Positions 23,310 to 34,714 of a DNA stretch of 64,000 nucleotides are shown piece by piece (within the stretch, counting starts at the first letter, position 1; every line of letters begins with the position of its first letter). Both the position numbers and the translations under genes were made by a program. The DNA comes from Balaenoptera acutorostrata (lineage: Eukaryota > Chordata > Mammalia > Artiodactyla > Balaenopteridae), in NCBI RefSeq assembly GCF_949987535.1, contig NC_080078.1:55454207-55518206 (forward strand), read 5' to 3'. The notes under the pieces were generated by a model. It saw only the letters and a program-made list of their open reading frames with translations. It searched no databases and was not told the DNA's origin.

Positions 23310-24640
23310 TCTTCCTCTGCTTCTGAAATTTTCTTTTGAAACACTGGTTTTCTCGATATTCTTTTATTACTTTTTATGGTTCTCTTCATCCCTGTCCTGT
23401 ACACACTACAGCAAGTATTCCCCTACCTTTTAACGGGTGGGGGTGGGGGAAGGGGTGGTTTGTTTTAAAAGATCACATATTACAGATAAGAAACAAGAGA
23501 GAGCTCAGGTCTTAGCTTTTTCTTTCCGACATCCAAGTATGATAAGTGAAAACCTGCTTGTGGCTGGGCTGAAGGTGGCCTGAGAAGTGGGTCAGATGGC
23601 TGGAAATGGTGCAGAACAAGCTGCTGAGAGAAAAATGCTGCCTTGAGCCCAAAGCGATTCCTGCAGGATCACCCCGAGAGCCCAGCCCCCTGAAACAAAG
23701 GAGAGGGATCATCCTAGGACACGAAGTTTTGCCTGCTCTGGCTATCTGCTGGCCTACTTTACCCAAACTGATTTGTTAGTTCAGTGAAACAAATGGTTTG
23801 ACTAATATTTTTTTCCCTGAATCAACCACTTATTTGGGCATCTTACAAACACAGGCTTTCTGTGCAGTAAGATCAGGTAATGTCAGCTTGGCACTGGCAG
23901 ACACACGCAGACTGGGCACAAAGAACATTTTGAGAGTAAGGGGAAGAAGGTAACTTAAAGTTGATTATTGTTTGGGAAAAGAAAAAGGTAATTAAGCATT
24001 TATGACTTGACCTTGGGAAGGGACTGCACCGCTTACCCTGGGATGAACTGAAATGCATGGTTATTTGGGTATCTGTTTAAAACTTCAAAAGGTCTGAATG
24101 CCGGTAATAGGATGCTAGAGCATATATTCACTGTTTATCTGGTTGTTTCAAAAGCGTGTGGGTAAAAGGCATATCTGCTTGGGGTCTGTCTCTACTAGGA
24201 TCGCCTGACATGGATTCTCAAAAGCAGACAAGCAGGAGCTGGATGTGATCATTAGCTGGGTACCACACTCTGTACAGAGGGGAGATCCCGAAAGTGGCCT
24301 TCCCTGCGGATGGTGCAGGGGGGCCCGGGGGCAGCATTGCTGAGCTCCAGCCACTCCTGAGCCTGTGAGGGCTGGAGGACAGGTGATGGATGTGAGAGGG
24401 CTCAGAGCCCAGGAGTAAATGAGTCAGCAGTGGGGAGCAGGGGTTTTCTCTTGAATTCTTGCTTATTTGGGGACAGCATGATGCTCTTCTCAGAGGGAGC
24501 AAATAAAGTATTAGTAGAGGGAGTCAGGCTTATGAAACTCATTTCTAAAACAAGTGGGCGACGTCACTGAAGGAATCAACACCTTCATTAAAGAAGTTAA
24601 ATAGAATTGTTGTAAACACAGCTGGCCTTCTTTCAACTGT
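23310..24640. other. no gene or repeat recognised
   Basis: Contains a G-quadruplex-type tract at 23435-23454. Nothing else is recognised. Confidence 0.45.
23435..23454 (+). other. G-quadruplex motif
   Basis: Four runs of three or more G (3, 5, 5 and 4) are separated by loops of 1, 1 and 2 bases, which satisfies the standard intramolecular quadruplex pattern. No promoter or CpG cluster accompanies it. Confidence 0.8.
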
Positions 24641-24644
24641 CCTA

Positions 24645-24785
24645 TCCTTAGCTCTCCCGCTAATTAGCTGTATAAATTTGGGCAAGGTTTTTGGGCCTCA
24701 GTTTCCTCAAGTATAAAATGATGGGGCTGTTCTTGGCAATGTCCCAGGTACTTTCCAGATCTGACATCCCACAACTCTGTTGAAT
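24645..24785 (+). mobile_element. MIR SINE
   Basis: TTAGCTGTATAAATTTGGGC, GGGCCTCAGTTTCCTCAAG and TATAAAATGATGGGGC match the MIR core closely. Confidence 0.85.
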
Positions 24786-24819
24786 ATTAATAATGATCGC
24801 ACTTTCAGTAGTAACTGCA

Positions 24820-25045
24820 ATGACAACAGTAGCTAATATTTATTAAGGGCCTTCTGTGTGTCGGGCACCGTGCTAGAGGCTTTAAAAATATTAAATCAAA
24901 ACATATGATCTCATGATTCTTCTTAACATCCCTAAGAAGTAGAGAACATTATTATCCTGATTTTGCATGTAGAGAACCTGAGACTCCAAGAGGTTAAGGT
25001 CCTTGGACAAAGTCATGTACAACTAGTACAGAGTTGACTTGATTA
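24820..25045 (-). mobile_element. MIR SINE
   Basis: Reverse MIR: GCTAATATTTATTAAGGGCC, GGGCACCGTGCTAGAGGC, AGAGAACATTATTATCCTG, CCAAGAGGTTAAGGTCC and ACTAGTACAGAGTTG. It faces away from the plus-strand MIR 35 bases upstream. Confidence 0.85.
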
Positions 25046-25059
25046 AGGTCCCAGCAGAA

Positions 25060-25510
25060 AAGAGCATGTTCAAAAGGGTCTAACTGAGAATAATTTAGTA
25101 AAGGGGATCTTTATGGGAGTGGGGGCAGAGCTAAAGGAACCAACGGGGAGATGGCCAGGCACTGGGACTGGCAACGGTAGGGACCTAAAGGGAGCACGGG
25201 GAGAAAACGGATGTCCCGGGAGCCTGGTGAGGGCAGATGCAGAGAAAAAGGGTCACCTGAGTGGGGAGAGGTGAGGGGTAGCCACTAAGGAGCAGAGAGA
25301 AGCTGGGAAGAAGGGAGAGGAATAAATATCTCTCTCTTCCTGCCTTCCCACAACCTGCTAGACTCTCCCTTTGCCTGAACCCAACCGAAGCCAGAAGGTG
25401 ACGGTGCCTGAAAGAGCAGTCCATAGGGGTCAGCCTTCTGATGCAAGAGCAGGGCAGAAAAGAAGAGAAGATTGTTCTGGGGATCAAATGAAGAAAAACC
25501 AGCAGAGCAG
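25060..25510 (+). repeat. unassigned interspersed repeat, copy 1
   Basis: I recognise the word order GGCACTGGGACTGGCAAC, GGAGCCTGGTGAGG, a TCTCTCTCTTCCTGCC block, CTGAACCCAACCGAAGCCAG, AGTCCATAGGGGTCAGCC and AGAGCAGGGCAGAAAA as a dispersed mammalian repeat, but I cannot name the family. A second decayed copy lies at 45100-45460 in the same orientation. The 140-codon minus-strand frame at 25185-25607 is a shadow of it. Confidence 0.5.
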
Positions 25511-25514
25511 AGCC

Positions 25515-26085
25515 AGGATTACAGCACATCTCTCTTTGAGTCCAGAGACTTTGAACTTTCTCCCTGGGTCCAGCTGGGTGATAGATGCATAAAAAGCAAC
25601 ACTGCATGTTCTAGACTATATAACAGGACCATTGGAGCTTAGGGAGCCCTAAATTCATGGCCGCTGCCCAGGTGGCCATGGTTGTCAATGCTAATGGCAT
25701 CACAACTATAGTAGCCTAACCACATTTCAGGGTGTTTCCCTGGAGACATATCAGTGGGTTACTTACATTACAGGAATGAGCATGTGATGAGGGAGGGACA
25801 TTATTTACAAATCTTTTCATAAGTAACGTCATAATGTTCAAATATGGAATGTAATGAAGTTCCCAGAAAGAAGCAGACTCAGATATCCACAAACACATGG
25901 AGATGTACACTCTTTGGTCTACTAGCCTTTGCACGAAACTGTACGTGCCCCCAACGCTTTCTCACCAACAGCTCTTCCCCTCCACCCACTGCACAGCGGA
26001 TCCTGTGGGCCCATCACCATCAGACTGTCTCCGTTCAGTCATCTTTTGCACAGGCCTCTACCTGCGGTGACTTCTTTCTTCCCTT
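25515..26085. other. no recognised feature
   Basis: No repeat recognised before the L2 end. The 126-codon frame at 25844-26224 runs into the L2 relic and shows no domain. Confidence 0.4.
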
Positions 26086-26089
26086 GATG

Positions 26090-26275
26090 AAACCAGATTC
26101 CTTCTCCAGGAAGTGGATCAAAGTTCACCTCTCCTCTGTGAAGCCTTCCTTGGCTCCCTGTTCACTTTCTTATCTCCACTTCTTTGTACTAACTTCTATT
26201 GCAGCACTTATCATTATGTTGTAAAGATTTCTGTTTGTTTCTGCACTGGACTGTGAACCCGCAAGGAAGCGTTTT
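26090..26275 (+). mobile_element. L2 LINE 3' end
   Basis: CTTCTCCAGGAAGTGGATC, TCACCTCTCCTCTGTGAAGC, CTTCCTTGGCTCCCTG and the closing GCACTGGACTGTGAACCCG then AAGGAAGCG follow the L2 terminal order. Confidence 0.65.
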
Positions 26276-26304
26276 GGTTAAAAGCAAAGCAAAACAAAAA
26301 AGAA

Positions 26305-26485
26305 TAACAGTAGCTGATACTTTCTTAGCACTTACTAGACATCAAGCACATGTGTTAGCTCAGTTAAACCCCACAACAACCCTATGAGGTAGCTGTGATT
26401 TTATTCCCCTTTTACACGTGAAGAAACTGAGGCCTAGAAAGATTAACTTGCCTAAAATGTCACAGAGCTACACGTGAACTTAGAT
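26305..26485 (-). mobile_element. MIR SINE
   Basis: Well-kept reverse MIR: TTCTTAGCACTTACTAGAC, ACCCCACAACAACCCTATG, AGGTAGCTGTGATTTTATTC, GAAGAAACTGAGGCC and ATGTCACAGAGCTACACG. Confidence 0.9.
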
Positions 26486-26489
26486 GTTT

Positions 26490-28360
26490 TTAGAAGTCAT
26501 GTAAGTGTGGAATCCTTCTCTTGAGAACTTAAACTATCACCCATCCCCTACAAAAACATAGGAAGAGAAAGAGATTTAGCTCTATCATCAATGTTTATTT
26601 ATAACATTGTTTTGACACATTCATTATTTATCTTGAGAAAATATGATAAAATGTTAATTTTGTTAATTCTGGAGTCTTGCTATATGGGGGTTCGTTATAC
26701 TATTCTCTCTTTTTTTTAATTAAAGTTTTCCAAATTGAGCACAGTGCATAGAATATTTACATGGTGTTTTATATGTAGTGGATACTAAATAAATATTTAT
26801 CAGCGATGATTAGAATGAGAAGGGAAGTTATTAACACTCACAAAAAGTTAACACAAAGCAAATGCAAGTTCAGACAATGAAAGCTCCATGAATTTACAAG
26901 AGTTGTCATGGAATAGGAAAGGATGTCTGGTGTCTGGAGTAGGCTTTGGATCAAGTTCTGGGGGTACCAAAAAAATGCTCCTGGCTCTTGAAAAATATTC
27001 ACTGATTAAATCATAAATCCATTTAAAAATCCAAGTTTGTTCAATAGAGAATCATTAAACATGACACAATAGTACCATATATTGTTTCATGGCAAAAAAG
27101 AATAGTAACAGCAATCACACCAAATCACACACACGGTAGGTTTCTGGTAGCTTCCAACTAGTCCTGAAAGCTTTAGGTGACCACACTCCCTTGAATCTGA
27201 TTTCACCCTTGTTTTATAAGTGTGTGTGTGTGTCTGACTTAGTAAACAAACATGGTGTGAAAACTGAAGTAGAAATACTAGATATCAAAAACAAGCAGAG
27301 ATTTGGCTCCAAACTAAGATGAGATTGCAACACCCTTAGCAAGTGCATCTGAGAGCAGAGGCTACTGGAAGGCCTCATACCATTGTGTGCACGGGAAGGG
27401 TGGGAAGGCCCCTGCCTTGCCTCGACATTCAGTCTCTATGAGGCCCCAGCTGTGGGCTTCAAAAGGAAGAAAGAGGAGGTTAGCCTCTGATTGTAGACTG
27501 GGGAAGTTACCTATGGGTTGGCATAAGTGTAAAAGAGCCATTTAGAATATTTGTACACATTCTGCTATTAATTTGATTGGTGGCACAGGGTGAAATGAAA
27601 CCGGACAGAAATGTGAGTAGAGGGAAATAAGAAGGTTAACGAGGTAATATTTTAACAGCTTCCTAACAATTTCTGTCTCAGGATTCTTCTCACTCTATCT
27701 CCTCATTGGATTGTCCAACCCATTCCCAGCCCCATCCTCCTCCTAAGAGCCAAGGGTGATTACGTATTTATAAAAGGCTTCTCAGGTGGTTTGATCTGCC
27801 AATACTCCCCATTCCCAATTGGCACTGCCACTGAAATTCATTCCCTAGGGCCACCAGAGTTACCTTCACATGTCACTCAACCAGCGTGAAATTTTTCACC
27901 AAATTTTTCCTGCCCCACTCCTTGGATGTTTCCAAAGACCAGCCCTTCCCAGTTTTGCCTCTGCCCACATTTCAATCTTCATCTTCCAAAATGCCACCAC
28001 CCTGTCCATAGGTCCCTGGGAGATTCAGCATTCTTAGCAACAACTACAAAAGCAACAATCTTCTGAAGAAATTTGAGGTTTAACATTTCAAAATAAAACA
28101 TCCGATCCAGTTGTTAAAGGTCAATCAGAAATGTAGCTCATAGTTTATGGTTTAACACTGATGGATATCACATTGCATTTGGGAGGGACTCCGAACGTTG
28201 GTCCCATCACTTCTTAGGTCCCCCAAAGGTCCTACCTGGGTCTTAACCTGAAGATAACAGGCTCTTTCCCACCCACAACCCTTTTTATATCCTTCTTTCC
28301 CTGTTTAAAATATCATCCTAGCCACACAAGCAGGTACTCTGTGTCTACGTGGCTTGTGCT
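26490..28360. other. no recognised feature
   Basis: AT-rich from 26580 to 26830 and otherwise unremarkable. A short (GT)n run lies near 27220-27234. No coding frame above 60 codons is supported. Confidence 0.45.
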
Positions 28361-28364
28361 TACT

Positions 28365-28450
28365 TTTTCTTGAAGACTCAGCTTAAACATCCCTGCCTCT
28401 GTGAAGCCTCCACCCAGCCTCCTCCCTTTCCATGAAATCATGGTCATGGC
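28365..28450 (+). mobile_element. L2 LINE fragment, left part of an interrupted copy
   Basis: AAGACTCAGCTTAAACATCC, CTGCCTCTGTGAAGCCTCC and ACCCAGCCTCCTCCC are typical of the L2 region about 200 bases from the 3' end. A MIR follows directly and L2-like sequence seems to resume at about 28690. Confidence 0.6.
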
Positions 28451-28454
28451 TATC

Positions 28455-28645
28455 ACTTATGACCACTTATTACGTGCCTGCACTGTTCAAAGTTCTTTGC
28501 ATAAATATCTCATTTAATTCTCAAACACGTTTTTGGGTGATGCTATTATTATCTCCACTTGACAGATAAAAAACTTGAGGCTCAGAGAGATTGAGTAGCT
28601 TGCCCAAAGACACACAGCTAGCAAGTAAAAGGGCCAAAGACAAAC
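28455..28645 (-). mobile_element. MIR SINE inside an L2
   Basis: Reverse MIR: ACTTATTACGTGCCTGCAC, AATATCTCATTTAATTCTC, TATTATTATCTCCACTTGAC, GGCTCAGAGAGATTGAGTAG and ACACACAGCTAGCAAGTAA. Confidence 0.88.
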
Positions 28646-28689
28646 AGGGACAGTCTAGGCCCACTATAGTCGGCTTCCTGGCCTCTCTG

Positions 28690-28800
28690 CCCCTTGGAGG
28701 CGGCCCTCATCTCACTTTGCTGTGATCATTGGTTTACTTGTCTATTGATCTGCCTGTCTGTCTATCTGTCCCAGCTTCTTGGGTGCAGGACCTATTGGTA
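28690..28800 (+). mobile_element. possible right part of the interrupted L2
   Basis: A C/T-rich stretch with TGTCTGTCTATCTGTCCCAG and TTGGGTGCAGGACCTATTGG resembles the L2 terminal 'gactgtaagctcc...gggcaggg' zone. The match is weak. Confidence 0.35.
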
Positions 28801-28804
28801 ATTC

Positions 28805-29830
28805 ATTGAAACATCACAGCTCAGGAATCCTGAAGGAAAGAGGGGAAAAGAAAAGGAGTTCTTCCAATAACCCTGGAACCGTCGTCAGAACCTGGGCTGA
28901 CGTTCACCAGGGCTCTTCATATTTTCCATGGTAGTCTAACCTAGTTTCCCACTTTTCCTCATTAGTGTTCAATTCCATGGCAAGGAAACATCCTGACCCC
29001 ATGCCGGGGAAGGCTGCATGCGTTATGGTACATAAAAAAAGAAGCCTTAGAAATAGCAAGTGTTTTGAAAACCCTTTACTATATTCCCATTTCCCCTACC
29101 TACCTCCACCCAAAAAAAGCTGGAGTTATGAAACACATGCTAAATATTGAGCCTTTAAACTTAGGAATATTGAGAGAACTGTTTTCTTAAAAGCTTATTT
29201 TTTTCAGTTCTCCTTGTTTTGCCCTGAGTGTTTTTAGCAGTTCAAACAGGTTGGGTTGCCCACAAGGAGCAGGGCCCAGGTTTTTTCCACCCCGTAGATT
29301 GAGGTATTCATTCCCACTTTAAACCTCTCTAAATTTATGTGCCAGTGTTTTCCAAGTAGATGTATTTGTAGGTATGTTCGGGATAGAACTGGACATTCAC
29401 AGTATTGACTGAGCCTGGGAGATGACAGCTGGACAAATTCGAGGCTTCAAGCTTCATCCTCAGCCTGACCTTTGGCAGTAATGGAAATGCTTGCACTTTA
29501 AGAAGCTTGTTATTCTCTCTGTGTGTGAGTGTGTGTGAGTGTGTATGAGACAGAGTGAGAGAAAGAGAGACTCGCTTTTAAGAAAATATAATAATGTTAT
29601 AATAGTTGCCAGAATGGGTCAAGCCCAAGGTTTCTGGGCTCCTGGGCTCAGAAATAGCAAGTGTTTTGTCCACTGTTTTGTCTCTGAAAGAGACACCAGG
29701 ACATATTATTATATTATTGTCTGTGCTCTGCGTGGCTCATGACACTTCTCTTTCCAATCCCCTCCTATGTCACTACCATCTTTGTGACCTTGCATGGATC
29801 TACCATTTTTTCTTTCTTATTTGGTGGAGG
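28805..29830. other. no recognised feature
   Basis: Contains a TGTGAG-type simple run at 29519-29550 and one 19-base word that occurs twice (29049 and 29650). No gene recognised. Confidence 0.45.
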
Positions 29831-29834
29831 TGTC

Positions 29835-30405
29835 AGATTTACTGAGGTATTATTTATTGACCCTTTTTAGTATATAATTCTAGGAATGTTGACAAATGCA
29901 TATAGTCACGTGACCATCACTAGACTCAAGATATAGGACAGTTTCCTCACCCAAAAAATCTCTTATGTTGTTCCTTTGTAGTCAACTTTTCCCCTAATTC
30001 CCAGGCCATGGCAACCACCTATCTAAATTTTCTGACTTTATACTTTTGATTTTTCTAGAATATATCATAGGAATGGAATTATACAGTATATAGTCTTTTG
30101 TGTCTGGCTTCTTTCACATAACATAAGGTATTGGAGATTCACCCATGCTATTGCACGTGGCAGTAGTTCAGGGTGTTTTTTAATTTTTTTATTCTGAGTA
30201 GTATCCTTTAGAGTGGATGCACCACAGTATATCATGGTATACCAGTAATTCATTCACCAGTTGATTGTTTTTAGATTTTAGCACTTATGAGTAAAGCTGC
30301 TACAAACAGTTGCATATAGTTTTTTGTGTGTGAACCTAGGTTTTCATTTCTCTTGGATAAATACCCAGAAGTGGGATTTCTGGGTTGTACACTAACTGTA
30401 CAAAT
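29835..30405 (-). mobile_element. old L1 (L1M-type) 3' region
   Basis: Reverse-complement of an old L1 3' end: ACTGAGGTATTATTTATTG, CATATAGTCACGTGACCATC, ATTATACAGTATATAGTC, TTTGTGTCTGGCTTCTTTC, GTATACCAGTAATTCATTC and TGGATAAATACCCAGAAGTG. It is far more diverged than the young L1s at 6-8 kb and 52-58 kb. Confidence 0.82.
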
Positions 30406-30407
30406 AT

Positions 30408-31335
30408 ATAAAAAGTTATAAGAAACTGAAATATGCCATCTCTTCACTCATTGAAACATTTCAAGAGACCTCACCAGGGTTCCTGACCCTGTCCATTAAT
30501 GCCAAAATATTATGAGAAGAAACATGCCAATGACATGAGTATAAAATGGATCAGACAACTCACGATCCCAGACCAGTGAACACAGGAAAAATGCAAGCAC
30601 TATTACCATTTTCCAGGGTTGTTAGGCTGGCCTTTGTCATAGAATGATGGCCTGAAAGAGTTAACACACCTCTTTGCATGACTCTGTCCCTAGGTTGTGA
30701 ATAAGTCATTCTGGCTCTTGGGAGGACCAGGTCTATTATTAACACCCATTTCCAGGAGCAGCTGGTGAGGCCTGGGCAGCTAAAGAAAGCTCTGGAATTT
30801 AGATGTTCTAGCACCTAATTCCGACTGTGACAGTGACTCACTGGGTGATTCTGGTACATCAACGTGATATTCAAGACTCAGTTTCCTAAGGTCTGAGATA
30901 GGATTGCCCTGTTGACTCAACTCATAGCTTGGGGTAAAGGAGTTTACAAATAGGAAGAGTGTCACACAGGGGCTTTGAAGCTACTCGTCTCATGGCTTCC
31001 TGGGCCTGGGCACCCTTCTTCCCCAGGATGATAAAACCCATTGTTATACCATCCCCTGGATGGAGAATCTCTCATAAACAGAGGTCAACTGAGTGGCCCT
31101 ATGAGACACAGTGAGTCAGAGGAATTTAGAGTCCTCAGGACTCCTCACAATCTTTCTGAAGGTGTCCACTGATTCACTGAATTCCTTCCTTCTGGAATAA
31201 TTTTACAAGTTGAAAATACTGTTGGGCATATAACTTACCCTTCTCAAAGATGTTAATAGGGGAAGTCATCTCCAAATCGGCCATCTCACTTGTAGGTGTC
31301 CTTTTCCTCACAATCAGAATTCTTTAAGAGACTGG
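30408..31335. other. mostly no recognised feature
   Basis: Apart from the weak MIR at 30800-30925, nothing is recognised. The frames here are short. Confidence 0.4.
30800..30925 (+). mobile_element. probable MIR SINE
   Basis: GTGACTCACTGGGTGATTC, AAGACTCAGTTTCCTAAGG and TCTGAGATAGGATTGCC follow the MIR core order, with the intervening words decayed. Confidence 0.5.
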
Positions 31336-31339
31336 TCCA

Positions 31340-31820
31340 GGATGGCCTTTAGGAGAGCAAATGGATAGGGGGTCCTGAGATATACCTGTAGCAAACTCTA
31401 CCTACCCATACTCTCTTGACTTTTGACCATTGCCATGCATGCCAGTTTGAGTTCCCACAGCCAACTCCTGCATGTCTGTCATGGGTCTGCCCTTGGGTTG
31501 CCAGAACCAACTTTGCCCTGCACACTGCCAATAGATGTGCCTGTGAATTCACCTTCTAGTAAGGGCAGCTCTGACCAATGACTGATGAGTGCTGGGGCCT
31601 TTGGGCTGGGATAATACTGAGATGTGTGTTTTGCATCATTTTTCAGAGTTCCCTGTGGGCTTAAGCTTCAGTCGCCTTTGTGGAGAGTGTCTTTTATTTC
31701 CTGCCTGTTCTTCTCTGTGTCAACCTCAGTGTAGCTTCTTGTTCTGTCCAAATAAACTACTTGTCCTCAAATCCTTGCCTTGGCTCTGGTTCTGGGGGAA
31801 TCCAAATTATGATGGTCATC
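31340..31820 (+). mobile_element. ERVL-like LTR
   Basis: The right end is clearest: TCTGTCCAAATAAACTACTT holds a polyadenylation signal, followed by GTCCTCAAATCCTTGCC, GGTTCTGGGGGAATCC and AATTATGATGG. The same terminal plan is seen near 23 kb. The body from 31340 (GCAAACTCTACCTACCC onwards) is assigned only by continuity. Subfamily not determined. The 101-codon frame at 31589-31894 is a shadow. Confidence 0.5.
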
Positions 31821-31824
31821 AACA

Positions 31825-33555
31825 TTTGATATTTATATACATGCATACACACTTTTTAATGAAGAAGGACTCTGTAGTCTTTCTCAGATTCTAAAAGGAG
31901 ACTGTGACTCTTCTCTCATGATGCAGAGCTCTGCTAACACATCCTGCCTCTCCTTTGACAATCTACGTCTCCCTTCCTCCTTGTAATCCACTCATCCCAG
32001 AAGCCTCTAAGTATTTCTCCCTGGCTATTCAACCTATCTACAGGAAAGATCTGAAATGTATGTGCATTTTAATATTTAATAGAGAGCAAATATTCCAGGG
32101 ACATTTTGACTTGAAGTGTCATGGAAGCACAGGATAGAAGAGATAGATTTTGTATCTGTAAGGAATTCAAATAAATCTGAATATCTTAGGGAAAATTTTA
32201 TCAAAGAAGCAAGGGAAAAGAGTCAGGTCAATTGTTGAGTATTCTGCTAATAAAACATCACTTAATACTTTTTCATCACCTAGATGAGGCTCTGACGATT
32301 GAATTTATATATGAACACATAGTCTCATATGCACACCAAAGACAATTATAAATCTTACAAACATATAGGTCAGACACAACTGCTTTTAACTGTCTATAAA
32401 AGTAAAGGTGTATGCCTTTCTAGAAAAGGTTCGCAGCTGGGGGATGTCATTCAGATATTTTTACTTGCTAACTTATGACCTGTGATTCTTTTAGTGGTTC
32501 TTTGTCCTCAAGTTATTTCTAATGTGCTAACTACACACATGTGCACATGCACACACACACACCCACTGCTTTTAGACCAAATGCACAATATTTTTTCATA
32601 TCCAGTATCAACATCAAGGAATATCAAAGACAGCGGCTGACAGTCTGAGGCTTACAATCTGCTTTCAAGGAGCTGCCAAAATGTACAAAATGAAACACTC
32701 CTATTCACAGCAGGGCTCTTTGTCAGTTTACCTGATCTGAAATTCAACACTAGCTTAACTCCTAAAATTCTCACTTACTTGCCTTAGGAAAAGGAAAAAA
32801 AAAAGTCATTTTTCTCAGCAGAAGACTACCGTCTGTTTGACAAAGCTTGCGTCTGATCTTCACGTGTCTACCCTTGCCAACAAACACAGATCAAATCCTG
32901 CTTGTGTGACATGGGGAAGAAATACTACCTCGTGACTTACTAAAGAAACGGTCTGAATTTGGCCACTGCAATGCGAACATTGCCAGACGGAGCCAAGGGC
33001 TTGTGAATAGAATCCAGTCACTGCAAATTAGCAGGAGGTGTGTGTGCCCCCACCAGGGCCACCATCTGCAAAGGGAAAAATGTCTGTCCCTCATCACACC
33101 CACTTCCATCAAGCACAACTGACAATCAGGAATCCCCTGGCAAGCTAAATAAAACTACGTTTCAAGCTGAATGAGTTAGAACTGCTCATTTGCTCCCGGG
33201 TGGCTGCATGGATGCTTAGAAGGACACATCTGTCCTCAGAGGTGCCACCTTGGACTTTACAAACTTGGGGAATTCACTTGGATATAATAAGACTTGTTAC
33301 AATTTCTTAGTTAATTTTTTTTGTGCCAACTTTGATGCAGTACTTCTGGTTCTGAATAAACAGTTGAAGTAAATTATAGGACTTGGGACTTTGTAAAAAT
33401 GCAGAACAATTTTTTTTATAAACTTCACTTATTCTTAAAATTTCTCCCTCTCGCTCTCTCCTTCCCTCATTCGTCCCTCCTCCTTTGCTCTTATATTCTC
33501 TATCTCTACTTTTCACTGAACTACTAAATGGACACAGAAATGTATGACATCTTAA
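31825..33555. other. no recognised feature
   Basis: Contains short CA runs near 32545-32562. No repeat family or gene recognised. Confidence 0.45.
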
Positions 33556-33559
33556 TTAA

Positions 33560-34060
33560 TTTTCACAAAGTGAACATAGTTGTATAACCAGCTCCCAGGT
33601 TAAGAATAAAAGACAACCAGAACCCAAGAAACCCCCTTGGGTCCCCTTCCAGTCACTACTTCTTCCACTAATGGTTACTACTCTCCAGGATTCCAACTCC
33701 ATAGATTCATTTCGTTGGTTTTTAAACTCTGTATAAATGGAGTCTTACCGATGTACTCTTTTGTGTCTGGATTGTCATCATTGTAGTTCAATGTTATGTT
33801 TGTAATATTCATCCATGTTATCCAAGTTCTAGTTTGTTCATACTCATTGCTATATAATATTCCTTTGTAAATATGTACCACTATTGATGCATTCTACTAT
33901 TAAAGGGTATTTGAGTTATTTCCAATCATTGGCTATTACAAATAGTGCTGTGATCAGCTTTCTTGAGCAAGCATTTCTGATAATCATAAACACCCATTTC
34001 TTTAGTGTATATACTCAGGAGTAGAATGGCTGAGTCATGTCGTATGTTCAGCTTTAGTAG
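33560..34060 (-). mobile_element. old L1 (L1M/HAL1-like) 3' region
   Basis: Reverse-complement L1 words in order: CATAGTTGTATAACCAGC, GGTTACTACTCTCCAGGATT, CTCTTTTGTGTCTGGATTG, GTAATATTCATCCATGTTAT, TTGCTATATAATATTCCTT and TATACTCAGGAGTAGAATGG. Diverged and fragmentary. Confidence 0.78.
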
Positions 34061-34214
34061 ATACAGCCAAGCAGTCTTCCAAAGGGCTTGCACACTCAGT
34101 GTTTTTCATCTTTACACATTAGCTGTTCTGGTGTGTGCATTCTTTTATTCTCTGAAAATTTTTTGTCTGTTTTTTGTTTGTTTGTTTCTGAGAATATAGC
34201 ATGCTCCAAAGCAT

Positions 34215-34690
34215 GTCCTAAGCACTGGGACTGGTACAAAGAACTGGACTCTGATCTTAGAAATTTGTCTGTTAAGAGTGAAAGAGAAAGAAAACAACTC
34301 ATAGAATTCACAATGGTGAGAGATTTAATAAGGGTCAAATGCAGTGGCTGCATCAAGGAAGACTCAACCAGCTCCTTAGAGGAGATGATAAAGAATATGT
34401 GAACTTGTGCTAGAGGGATGAGTAGAACCTAGTGAAGGTGAATAAGCAAAGAGAGAAAGAAGCAAGGTGTGTTTCACGACCAGAAAAAGCCTGTGCATAG
34501 CTGGAGCATGGTGCCCATTTAGAGGAATGATGGGAAAAGTGCTTTGGAGAAGGGCTCGATGGCTATGACAGGGAGCTGACATTTATTCATTAGGTCTTCA
34601 TGGGGTCAGAGAGCTTTTTAAAAAGGGGAGTAACCTAATCAGACTTTTCACATAAAATATTGGTGACCATATTGAGTCTACAGGGGCAGA
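34215..34690 (-). mobile_element. L2 LINE fragment
   Basis: Reverse L2 words: CTAAGCACTGGGACTGG, GCTGGAGCATGGTGCCC, TCTTCATGGGGTCAGAGAGC, TTTAAAAAGGGGAGTAACC and TAATCAGACTTTTC. These match the region several hundred bases inside the L2 3' end. Confidence 0.65.
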
Positions 34691-34714
34691 AAAAAAATGC
34701 TGGTGACATTTACA

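Noticed and set aside
25185..25607. 140-codon minus-strand frame
   Set aside because: Lies on an interspersed repeat with a similar copy at 45 kb. Composition matches a chance frame.
22795..31820. A complete provirus bounded by the two ERVL-like LTRs
   Set aside because: No gag, pol or env similarity in between, and the interval contains independent MIR, L2 and L1M insertions plus unique-looking sequence.
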